Origin: Geminicoccus roseus DSM 18922 | GTDB taxonomy: Bacteria > Pseudomonadota > Alphaproteobacteria > Geminicoccales > Geminicoccaceae | Assembly (NCBI RefSeq): GCF_000427665.1 | Contig: NZ_KE386572.1 | Coordinates: 2,194,196-2,258,195, forward strand | Length of the DNA stretch: 64,000 nucleotides | Direction of reading: 5' to 3' | Shown: piece by piece, positions 1-7,389 of the stretch | Layout of the letters: each line of letters begins with the position of its first letter | Numbering within the stretch: the stretch's first letter is position 1 | Notes under the pieces: generated by a model | Seen by the model: the letters and a program-made list of their open reading frames with translations, nothing else | Database searches by the model: none | Told to the model about the DNA's origin: nothing | Translations under genes and position numbers: made by a program

Positions 1-1
1 G

Positions 2-43
2 TGGGTCCGCCGCAAGCGTAAGCGTCGCCTCGCCACCCGCTGA
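2..43 (+). CDS. C-terminal tail of a gene entering from the left (partial)
   Basis: Frame 2 reads WVRRKRKRRLATR and then TGA, an open tail of 13 residues running off the window edge. The very basic, Arg/Lys-rich end is compatible with a real protein C-terminus, but there is too little sequence to name a family. It may equally be chance coding, as the next 900 bp are open in several frames. Confidence 0.25.
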   Translation, partial: WVRRKRKRRLATR

Positions 44-215
44 GCAGCTTGATAGGACTATAAGCCGATAACTGCTATGCTGGCCGCCGCCGCCCCCTAT
101 CCGGTGGAAGACCAGCCATGCCTCAAGCGAGCGCCACGGTCCCGGCCCGCATCTTCCGCCCTGCGCCAGATCCATGTCGCTGCCGTTGGCCGGGCAAATC
201 CTCCCATCGCCCAAA

Positions 216-952
216 CGAACCCGAGCGCGCGAACCGGGCCGCTCCGGCCCGAAGCCTCGCCACGTGCATGCCCGGCGGATTTGCACGAACGAACCCGAGA
301 CACCGGCTGCGAAACGAACCCGAGCGCGGGGACGATCCCGGCCCTGGCGCGCTTTGGCTCCTCATCCGCTCGAGCACTCGCCACCGACATGCCGGCGGAT
401 TTGCACGAGCGAACCCGAGAGGTCGGCTGCGAAACGAACCCGAGCGCGGGGACGATCCCGGCCCTGGCGCGCTTTGGCTCCTCATCCGCCCGAGCACTTG
501 CCACCGACATGCCGACGGATTTGCACGAACGAACCCGAGACACCGGCTGCGAAACGAACCCGAGCACGGGGACGATGCCGGGCCCAGCCCGCTCCAGCTC
601 CTCATCCGCCCGAGGCCCCGCCACGGACATGCCCGACGGATTTGCACAAACGAACCCGAGCGCAGGGACGTTGCCGGCCCTGGCCTACTCCGGTCCAAGC
701 TCACCACGGGCATGTCCGGCGGATTTACACGAACAAATCCGAGACACCGGCTGCGCGACGAGCCCGAGCCTGGGGATACCGGTCAGATGATGCTCCCGAG
801 GCCGGCCCGGGATCCTGTTCCATGCCGCAGGGCGCGCTTTGCACGAACGAACCTGAGGATGGCGGGAACCGGGGCCAGGCCCTGTTCCCCTGGCCGCTGC
901 CGGCCGCGATCCGCGCCACTCCTCATCAGGGATTTCCACGAACGAACCCGAG
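216..952. repeat. 120-bp tandem repeat array with CGAACCCGAG boxes
   Basis: The decamer CGAACCCGAG occurs exactly at 216, 290, 315, 410, 435, 530, 555, 651 and 943, with one-base variants at 759 and 847. In the core the spacing alternates 25 and 95 bp, giving a 120-bp unit (301-420, 421-540, 541-660). The first two units differ at 7 of 120 positions. Units decay on both sides but keep GGATTTGCACGAA next to the box. Because 120 is divisible by 3 and stop codons are rare, several frames on both strands stay open, so the long open frames here are not evidence of a protein. I see no second gene in 44-1082. Confidence 0.85.
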
Positions 953-993
953 CCGTCCCGCGAGGACCGGCCGCGCGGCCCGCTCCATGCGAA

Positions 994-1027
994 AAGGGAG
1001 CCGGTCGCTGCCCCGACCGGCTCCCTT
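994..1027 (-). terminator. Rho-independent terminator of the Hsp20 gene
   Basis: A perfect 14-bp inverted repeat (994-1007 and 1014-1027) with a 6-nt loop is followed, on the minus strand, by TTTT. It lies 56 bp beyond the stop codon of the minus-strand small heat-shock gene, in the correct direction to end it. Confidence 0.85.
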
Positions 1028-1082
1028 CGTCATGATGGACCGGATGCAGCCGCTCGTGCGGCGGCTGCCCCGTCGGCCGTGC

Positions 1083-1559
1083 TTACGCGGCGGCCTTGTT
1101 GTCCTGCTGCTCGATCACCTTCGGCTGCGCGGTCTTCTCGGCGCCGATCGAGATCTTCTTCGGCTGCAGGGCCTCGGGCACCTCGCGCTTCAGCTGTACG
1201 TCGAGCAGGCCGTTGACCAGGTTGGCGCTGACCACCTGGACGTGGTCGGCCAGCTGGAAGCGGTGCTCGAAGGCGCGCTGGGCGATGCCGCGATAAAGAT
1301 ACTCGACGCCCTGCTCGGGGCGGGAGATCTGGCCCTTCACGATCAGCTGGTTCTCGTGGACGGTGATGTCGACATCCTCAGGCCCGAACCCGGCGACCGC
1401 CAGGGTCACCCGGTAGGTGTCCTTGCCGTTCTTCACGATATTATAGGGCGGATAGGTCTGCTCGCGGGCAGCTTCACCGAAGGCAGTCTCGAACAGCTTG
1501 TCGAAGCGGTCGAAGCCGACGGAAGCGCGGAGCAGGGGGGAGAGGTCGAAGTTACGCAT
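1083..1559 (-). CDS. hsp20: small heat-shock protein, IbpA/Hsp20 family
   Basis: A 158-residue ATP-independent chaperone that holds unfolding proteins in the cytoplasm. The N-terminus MRNFDLSPLLRASVGFDRF is the conserved IbpA-type opening. The alpha-crystallin domain follows (about residues 35-130), with YNIVKNGKDTYRVTLAVAGF at its start. A C-terminal IxI-type tail region (KKISIGAE) lies near residue 130. The start at 1559 is chosen because the conserved opening begins there and GGAGGA stands just upstream; a longer frame to 1685 would run through the predicted leader. Expression is probably heat-controlled twice, by a sigma-32-like promoter and by a ROSE-type hairpin over the ribosome site. 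It stands alone and ends at the strong terminator at 994-1027. Confidence 0.95.
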   Translation of the reverse strand: MRNFDLSPLLRASVGFDRFDKLFETAFGEAAREQTYPPYNIVKNGKDTYRVTLAVAGFGPEDVDITVHENQLIVKGQISRPEQGVEYLYRGIAQRAFEHRFQLADHVQVVSANLVNGLLDVQLKREVPEALQPKKISIGAEKTAQPKVIEQQDNKAAA

Positions 1560-1560
1560 G

Positions 1561-1582
1561 GAAGTCCTCCATTGAGCGACTT
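1561..1582 (-). promoter_or_regulatory. predicted ROSE-type RNA thermometer over the hsp20 ribosome site
   Basis: The leader directly before the hsp20 start can fold as AAGUC-G-CUC / GAG-GACUU with an AAUG loop. This pairs the Shine-Dalgarno GGAGGA and leaves a bulged G. The anti-SD strand carries UCGCU, matching the UYGCU signature of the final ROSE hairpin. ROSE elements are known in front of alphaproteobacterial small heat-shock genes. The fold was drawn by hand, not computed. Confidence 0.7.
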
Positions 1583-1668
1583 GGCAAGGGCTGTGCGCGA
1601 ATGCCCCGACCGGAGCCCTTCGCTTCCAACCCACTCGCCGGGCCCATCGTGGCACCCGACGAATTCTC

Positions 1669-1696
1669 AAATGGGAATCGCCCAAACAGCGTCAAG
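1669..1696 (-). promoter_or_regulatory. sigma-32-like heat-shock promoter of hsp20
   Basis: On the minus strand CTTGAC (1691-1696) and CCCATTT (1669-1675) give CTTG-N17-CCCATTT, close to the alphaproteobacterial RpoH pattern CTTG-N16-18-CYTATNT. Transcription would begin near 1660, leaving a leader of about 100 nt that includes the predicted ROSE hairpin. The -35 box overlaps the last codons of the propeller gene. Confidence 0.6.
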
Positions 1697-3794
1697 AGGG
1701 TTTCCGGCCAAATTTTTGATGGCGCGCGCCTGGCCGGAACAGCCGGTAGGGCAGGCTGTCCGGCGGCTCCGGCGGGCCGATCAGCGGCGCCTTGAGCGGG
1801 GTGGCGAGCCCCACAAAGATCATGATGGCGTCGCCGCCCGGATTGTTCGGCAGGGCGGCGATCTTCCAGTTGTTGGCGGCCCAGACATTGCCCGACGGAT
1901 CGACCGCCACCGCGGTGATCCGGGTCAGGCCCCGGTTGGTGTAGCCCGTTTTTGGCGAGATCGGGTCGCCGGTGCGCAGGCCGGGCGGGCACGCGGCGAC
2001 GTTGGTGCCGCAGAACTGGCTGATGCGGACCTCGGCGCTGCCGCCCTCGGCCAGGCCGCTGCCGAAATTGGCGACCCAGACCTGGTCGGCACCGTCCACG
2101 GTGATCCCCCACGGGATCGCGATGCCGCCGCCGGTGAAGGGGGCGCCGCGGGCGATGGCGCCGTTGGCGCCGATCAGGGTGATCGAGCCGCCGAACTCCG
2201 ACCCCGGGGCCTTGCCGCCGTCCGGGCAGGGCACGTCGACCACCCCGGAATTGGCGACCCACATGTTGCCCCGGCTGTCCCCGGCGATGCCCATCGGCCG
2301 GTCGAAGGCATCGCCGTCGATCGTCCAGACCCGGCGCCGGCCGATCACCGCCACCGAGCTGCTGTCGTTGCCGGTGACCCAGGCCTGGCCCCGCGGATCG
2401 ATCGCGATGTCGAACGGCTTGCCCAGGCCCAGCCGGGCCCTGCCGATGTTGCGCGCCCGGCGCGGGTCGCCGCCCGGGTAGAGGGTGACGCTGTCGTTGC
2501 CGCAATTGGCGATCCAGATGTTGCCGTCACGGTCCGAGACCGTGCCCTGCGGCCAGGAGATCCTGCCGGCGGTGTAGCCGGTGATGTCCGGGGAGAGCGC
2601 GTTGCCCTGCGCGTCGAACAGAGAAACGCTGTTGTGCGGCGCGGCGGCGGGCGTCTTCGAGCAGGCATCGGACTCGAAGCCGAAATTGCCGAGCCAGATC
2701 CGCCCGGCCGGGTCGCTGGTGATGCCGTAGCCGACCCCGGAGACGCCGCCACCGGCATAGGGCGCGCCCGGATAGAGCCGCCCGGTCGGGGTGAAGCGGT
2801 ACACGGTCTGGCCGGCGCAGACCTGGTCGGTGGCGCCGCCCGGCGTGTAGTTGTTGGCGACCCAGGCGGTCCCTTGCGCGTCGAACGCGAAGTTGCCCGG
2901 CCCGTTGATGTTGCCGTCGCCCTGGAACTTCAGGGCGATCGTCCAGGCATTGGGCGGGGTGGCCAGGGCCGGGGTGTAGGTGGCGGGACGCAGGGTCGCG
3001 ACCCGGTAGAGTTCGTCCACATGGCGCCAGGGATTGCGGGCGATCGCCGCGATGGCGTGCAGCGTGCCCAGGGGGAGGCGGTCGAGCCGGCCGCGCGCCG
3101 CGTCGAGCAGCCCGAAGCAGGTCGGCCGCGCCGCGATGCAGTTCGCCACCATGTTGGCCAGGCTGTTGAACGTCGCCAGGGTCTCGGTCGCGTCGCCGTT
3201 GGGTGGCTTCGCCAGCACCGGCGCGACCTCGCCGCTCTGCCGGTCGACCATGTTGCCGACCATGGCGGCGGCGTTGCGCACCCCCACCGTGTTGCCCGCG
3301 ACCGTGCGGCCTTCAAGGAACTGGGCGAGCGCGAAGCCGGTCGCGACCGTGCTGCGTTCGTTGACCACGACCTTGCGCGGCAGGACCGCATTGTCCGGCT
3401 CGCCCGGTGCTACGCCGCGCAGCACCGTCGCCAGCTCGGCTGGTCCATGCCGCGCCACCAGGTAGAGCACGCTGTCGGGATCGGCCGGCACCGGGAAGCG
3501 CAGGGCGAACCGGCCGTTCGGACCGGTGAAGGTGCGCCCGATCGCCTGGGCCTAGCCGGTTTCCCAGCCATGTCTGCGGAAGGCCGTCGGACCGGCGGGC
3601 GCCGTCCGGTAGAGGGTCACCGCATAGCCGCCGAGCCCCTGGCCCTTGGTCCGGACGACGCCCTCCACCGAGGCGAGATGCCTGCCCGCCCGGTCCGCCT
3701 GGGCGGGCAGGGCCGTCATCGTCAGCGCCAGCCAGCAGGCAAGCCCCAGGAGCCAGCGTGGCCAGGAAGGCGTGCTAGCCATGTGCATGTACAT
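1692..3794 (-). pseudogene. exported seven-bladed beta-propeller protein, split by an in-frame amber codon
   Basis: The start at 3794 (MYMHMAST) follows AAGGA and opens a signal peptide ending near PAQADRA. Then comes a carboxypeptidase-regulatory-like beta-sandwich (VEGVVRTKGQGLGGYAVTLY) that is cut by TAG at 3552-3554 (codon 81). The same frame resumes as AQAIGRTFTGPNGRFALRF, the expected continuation of that domain, and runs 619 more codons. The C-terminal part has seven repeats of the type VDPSGNVWAANN (for example FDAQGTAWVANN, DRDGNIWIANCG, DSRGNMWVANSG), typical of NHL/Vgb-lyase propellers, so probably extracytoplasmic. No frameshift is needed: one base change would restore an approximately 700-residue protein. 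It could be a recent pseudogene, a sequencing error, or a readthrough gene. Function unknown. Confidence 0.75.
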
Positions 3795-4114
3795 GGTGTC
3801 AGTCCTTCGGGATCGTCGGCGGCAAGGCCGCGGCCATCGGCGGCGAGGCCTGCCGGACGGATGGGACGATGGGGGACCGCCTTGAGCCTGATGACAAAGG
3901 GCCAAGGCCCCGGGCGGGTCCGTCCTTGGCATGATGCCGGCGCAATTATACGACATATCCGGACCTGCTGCACGGATAAGAACAGCAAAATCATGTTGAA
4001 AATGGGCGAAGGCGAGGCCAGGGGGACGAGCGGCCCGGGTGCGTCCCTGCCTGCAAATTCCGGGGCGAAGGACCATATTCTGTGGGACGATCTATCATCG
4101 AGGCGGAGACAAGC

Positions 4115-5080
4115 GTGACGAAGTCCAAGCGATCCACCGGGCAGCGGATCCGCGTGTTCGCGGCCATGGCGCTGGCCGTGGTGATGGTGCTGGCGAGCAC
4201 GGTTGCGGAAGCGCGCCGGGGCGGCTCGTTCGGCAGCCGTGGTGCGCGGACCTACAGCCAGCCCATGGCCACGCCCACGGCACCCAACAAGGCGGCGCCG
4301 ATGCAGCAGTCGGTGACGCCGGCGCAGCGGCCGGCCACGGCGGGTACCGCTGCGAGCGGCCAGCGCGGCGGATTCTTCTCGCGGGGTGGCTTCATGCCGG
4401 GGCTGATGGGCGGGCTGATCGGGGCCGGGCTGTTCGGCATGCTGTTCGGCGGCGGGTTCTTTGCCGGCCTTGGCAGCTTCGCCGGGATCCTGGGCTTCCT
4501 CCTGCAGATCGTGCTGGTGGTGGTCCTGGTGCGCTTCGCGCTGGCCTTCTTCCGCAGCCGCACGGCGCCGGCCTATGCCGGTGGCGCTGGTGGCGCCGGT
4601 GGCGCCGGGCCGCGCCCGCGTTCCGCCCCCGGCGGTGCCGCTCCGCGGCCGAACCGTGCCCGGGTGCGCGACGAGATCGGCGTGGCGCCGGGCGACTACA
4701 CCGCCTTCGAGAACGGGCTGCGCACCGTGCAGACCGCCTATGGCCAGGAGGACCTGGTGGCGCTCCAGGCGGCGGTGACCCCGGAGATGTACGGCTACTT
4801 CATCGAGGAGCTGGAGGCGAACCGGGCTCGGGGCCGCCAGAACCTCCTGTCAGACATCCGGCTCGTGCAGGGCGACCTGGCGGAAGCTTGGCGCGAGGGC
4901 AGCACCGAGTACGCCACGGTGGCGATGCGCTATGCCATGAAGGACTACACGGTCGAGCGCGCCAGCGGCAGCGTGGTCGAGGGTGATCCGGCGCAGCCCG
5001 TGGAAGTGACCGAGCTTTGGACCTTCACCCGGCCGGTGGGTGGCGCCTGGATCCTGTCGGCGATCCAGCAGGCCGGCTGA
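4115..5080 (+). CDS. Tim44-like domain membrane protein
   Basis: A 321-residue protein with an N-terminal signal or anchor segment (VFAAMALAVVMVLASTVAEA). A Gly/Ala/Pro-rich linker follows, then hydrophobic stretches around residues 100-150 (PGLMGGLIGAGLFGMLFGGG and LLQIVLVVVLVRFAL). The C-terminal Tim44-like alpha/beta fold runs from about residue 190 to the end (DYTAFENGLRTVQTAYGQED ... FTRPVGGAWILSAIQQAG). Bacterial members are inner-membrane proteins of unclear role. The GTG at 4115 is preferred because GCGGAGAC precedes it; another in-frame GTG lies at 4082. It is divergent from the propeller gene. Confidence 0.85.
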   Translation: MTKSKRSTGQRIRVFAAMALAVVMVLASTVAEARRGGSFGSRGARTYSQPMATPTAPNKAAPMQQSVTPAQRPATAGTAASGQRGGFFSRGGFMPGLMGGLIGAGLFGMLFGGGFFAGLGSFAGILGFLLQIVLVVVLVRFALAFFRSRTAPAYAGGAGGAGGAGPRPRSAPGGAAPRPNRARVRDEIGVAPGDYTAFENGLRTVQTAYGQEDLVALQAAVTPEMYGYFIEELEANRARGRQNLLSDIRLVQGDLAEAWREGSTEYATVAMRYAMKDYTVERASGSVVEGDPAQPVEVTELWTFTRPVGGAWILSAIQQAG

Positions 5081-5091
5081 GCTGTCGGGCG

Positions 5092-5111
5092 GCGGGCCCT
5101 TCGGGGCCCGC
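5092..5111 (+). terminator. hairpin terminator after the Tim44-like gene
   Basis: GCGGGCCC-TTCG-GGGCCCGC is a perfect 8-bp stem closed by a TTCG tetraloop, 12 bp after the stop codon. There is no long T run, so termination may be partial. The following gap to 5347 holds small dyads (CGGAAA-TT-TTTCCG at 5177-5190) and is the likely promoter region of the pilus operon. Confidence 0.55.
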
Positions 5112-5347
5112 TGCTTGGGCGCTTCCGATTTTTCTGGTGCGTCAACCGGGGTGTCAAAAAACCGCCTTGACGGATTCGGAAATTTTTCCGGCGAAGATCA
5201 AGTACCCCCTTTCCGGGGCTGCGCTATTTTGTTATCGATTTCTACACCGGCTTGAAGCTGCGGTTTTAGCAAGCTTGCAAGTGGGTGCCTGCCGGCAAGG
5301 CAGTCTGAATATTTCATCTATCAGCAAAATAGTGGTGAGGACGGATA

Positions 5348-5869
5348 TTGAAGCATCCGGCGATCTTCGCTGTGCTGGCGGCTGGCCTTTTTTTGGCCGG
5401 TATTCAGGATTTGAGGGCGATGACGGCGGTGGTCGTCGCGATCCGAGGGGAAATTGCCGCTCGCTGCTCGATGGACACGAGCACGACTTCCATTGATCTG
5501 GGCGATCTGCGTGAAGCGGGTCGTCGGCTTGTTTCCATCCATGTCGACTGCAACACACCCTTCCTGGTGGTGATGAGTTCCGATCGGGGTGCCCTGGTGA
5601 GCGATGCGGGAGGTTCGGTGCCTGCCGCATTCACCGATCGGGTGGCCTACCAGGCGAAAGTCGAGATCCCCACGGATCTCGGCCTGCTCGTGCATGCCTG
5701 CGGCAGCCATGAGGCGGCTGGTTCGTCCTGTGCCCCTGCTGACAGCCGGGGCGGGATCGCCCAGGGTATGGACGGTCAGGTCGAGATCAGCTGGAGCCGT
5801 CCGGAACTGGAACCCTTGGCCGGGCACTACCGCGACAGACTGTCGATTTCCTTCCAGCCGCGGACCTGA
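5348..5869 (+). CDS. minor pilin / spore-coat-U-like secreted protein (first gene of the pilus operon)
   Basis: A 173-residue exported protein. The start is TTG at 5348, seven bases after GAGGA, and gives a clear signal peptide (MKHPAIFAVLAAGLFLAGI). The mature part has paired Cys (IAARCSMD ... VDCNTPF, a third near HACGS) and ends in LSISFQ, the beta-strand pattern of the SCPU (spore coat U) pilin fold. The next four genes on this strand are a second pilin, a chaperone, an usher and a tip adhesin, so it is probably a minor or adaptor subunit of an archaic chaperone-usher pilus. Sequence conservation is low, so subunit rank is inferred from position. Confidence 0.7.
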   Translation: MKHPAIFAVLAAGLFLAGIQDLRAMTAVVVAIRGEIAARCSMDTSTTSIDLGDLREAGRRLVSIHVDCNTPFLVVMSSDRGALVSDAGGSVPAAFTDRVAYQAKVEIPTDLGLLVHACGSHEAAGSSCAPADSRGGIAQGMDGQVEISWSRPELEPLAGHYRDRLSISFQPRT

Positions 5870-5950
5870 ACCCGCGTTCGCTGTCAATTTCGCCGGCGTC
5901 CAGGCAAGGGCGCCAACCCTTTCGTGCGACATCTAGACGAGAAAGATCGA

Positions 5951-6532
5951 ATGATGATCCGTGTTCGCTTCGTCATGGCGGCTGCCGCCGGTCTCCTGCT
6001 GGGCGGCACCGCCCTCGACGTCCATCCGGCGCTGGCTGACGGCAAGGCCTTCAACCTTTCGGCCACGGTCGCTTCCGCCTGCACGTTCGCGACGAGCGGC
6101 GCTTCTTGGGGGCAGCAGCAGAACGTGGTGACGGGTGACCCGAACGCGGCTTCCCCGTCCATCAACTTCAGCACTTCTATCAATGCCACGGGTTCCGTGA
6201 ATGCGACGGCGGAATGGAAGTCGAAGGCCTCCTGCAACGTCAAGCCAAGCATCAGCCTCACCACCCAGAATGGGGCGATGACCAGCACAGGTCTCAACCC
6301 GAACAACGACTTTAACCATTACGTTGCTTACAAGGCCGTGGCCAATTGGGCTGGCCAGAACGTCAATATCGACGCCAATACCCCAAACCAGACCAGGACC
6401 CAGGCGCAGTCATTGAGCGGCGCTGCCAGCGGCGACATCACCGTGGTCTTCACGACCCAGAGCAGCAACAAGCCGTTCCTGGCAGCCACCTACACCGACG
6501 TGCTGACGGTCACGATCGCCCCGGCGACCTGA
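5951..6532 (+). CDS. major pilin-like spore coat U domain protein
   Basis: A 193-residue exported subunit: signal peptide to about residue 30 (ALADGKAF), then a SCPU-type beta-sandwich (FNLSATVASACTFATSG, ... YTDVLTVTIAPAT) with a Cys pair (ACTF, SCNV). The rich Asn/Thr/Ser content and terminal DVLTVTI strand are typical of CsuA/B-like structural pilins. The start at 5951 (MMIRVRF) is chosen because it opens the signal peptide; a GTG at 5924 would add nine charged residues. The 109-bp gap after it contains a strong hairpin that could raise pilin expression above the assembly genes. Confidence 0.8.
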   Translation: MMIRVRFVMAAAAGLLLGGTALDVHPALADGKAFNLSATVASACTFATSGASWGQQQNVVTGDPNAASPSINFSTSINATGSVNATAEWKSKASCNVKPSISLTTQNGAMTSTGLNPNNDFNHYVAYKAVANWAGQNVNIDANTPNQTRTQAQSLSGAASGDITVVFTTQSSNKPFLAATYTDVLTVTIAPAT

Positions 6533-6543
6533 CGGGCAGCGCC

Positions 6544-6584
6544 GGTACCTGTCCTTTCCCTCGATCCCGGAAAGGGCGGGTACC
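6544..6584 (+). terminator. intra-operon hairpin between major pilin and chaperone
   Basis: GGTACC (6544-6549) pairs with GGTACC (6579-6584), and inside it CCTTTCC (6553-6559) pairs with GGAAAGG (6569-6575). No T run follows. Its place, directly after the structural pilin and before the chaperone, suits partial termination or mRNA 3'-end protection, giving excess pilin transcript. That role is inference. Confidence 0.5.
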
Positions 6585-6641
6585 CGCGGCCTGCGCCCGT
6601 GCGAACGGCGTCCATTCCTCCATCCTGCGAACGATCCGATC

Positions 6642-7364
6642 ATGCGCTTGGTGTGCTGGGCACTGCTGGCCCTGTTGTCCTGGACCGTGCCGGCGGCGGC
6701 GATGACCGTCTGGCCGACCGTCATCGACTTGACCAGCCTCGGCCGCGACAGCCGGGCGCAGATCAACGTGGTGAGCGACGAGGCCACCGCCTTCCCGGTG
6801 GAAGTGTGGGTCGAGAGCCTGACGATCGCGGAAGACGGCAGCCAGAGCTTCGCCGATGCGAGCGGCGACTTCGTGATCTTCCCGCCCCAGGCGATCATCC
6901 AGCCGGGCGCCACCCAGATCTTCCGCATCCAGTGGGCGGGCGACCCGGCGCTGGCGCAGAGCCGGAGCTATGCGGTCCGGATCGAGCAGGTGCCCGTGCG
7001 CCCCAGCGATGCCGGCACCTCCGTCCAGCTGGTCTACAGCTTCGCTGTGATCGTCAACGTTGCCAGCCCGCAGAGCCAGCCTGCCCTGGTCGTGGTCGAG
7101 GCAGCGCCGGTCCGGGAAGGGGGCAAGGCCGCGCTCAGCGTGCTCCTGGAGAACAAGGGCGATCGCTACGCCTATCTGAGCCGCGGCGGCCTGTCCGTGT
7201 CGGGCAATGGCTGGTCGACCACCATCGGACCGGAAGAACTCGGGCAGCTGATCGGCATGGGCCTGGTCCAGCCGGGGGCGCGTCGACGCTTCTCCATCGC
7301 GGCCGAGATTCCCACCGGAGTCCGCTCTGTCACCGCCGAGCTGACTGCGCCGGCGCAGCCCTGA
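6642..7364 (+). CDS. csuC: periplasmic pilus chaperone, PapD/CsuC family
   Basis: A 240-residue protein with a signal peptide (WALLALLSWTVPAAA). Two immunoglobulin-like domains follow: domain 1 with WPTVIDLTSLGRDSRAQINV and the FPPQAIIQPGATQIFRIQW strand, whose Arg before IQW is the usual subunit-anchoring residue; domain 2 from about residue 140 (PALVVVEAAPVREGGKAALS). Such chaperones bind pilins in the periplasm by donor-strand complementation and pass them to the usher. It lies 26 bp before the usher gene, as in csu operons. Confidence 0.9.
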   Translation: MRLVCWALLALLSWTVPAAAMTVWPTVIDLTSLGRDSRAQINVVSDEATAFPVEVWVESLTIAEDGSQSFADASGDFVIFPPQAIIQPGATQIFRIQWAGDPALAQSRSYAVRIEQVPVRPSDAGTSVQLVYSFAVIVNVASPQSQPALVVVEAAPVREGGKAALSVLLENKGDRYAYLSRGGLSVSGNGWSTTIGPEELGQLIGMGLVQPGARRRFSIAAEIPTGVRSVTAELTAPAQP

Positions 7365-7389
7365 ACGCTCGATTCCGGAGCGGCATGCC

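Noticed and set aside
216-952. CRISPR array
   Set aside because: Spacers of 15 and 85 bp alternate and are themselves repeated, the box is only 10 bp, and no cas gene is present.
174-4118. 1314-residue plus-strand open frame
   Set aside because: It runs antisense through the Hsp20 and propeller genes and through the repeat array. GC-rich DNA leaves such shadow frames open, and the translation shows no family.
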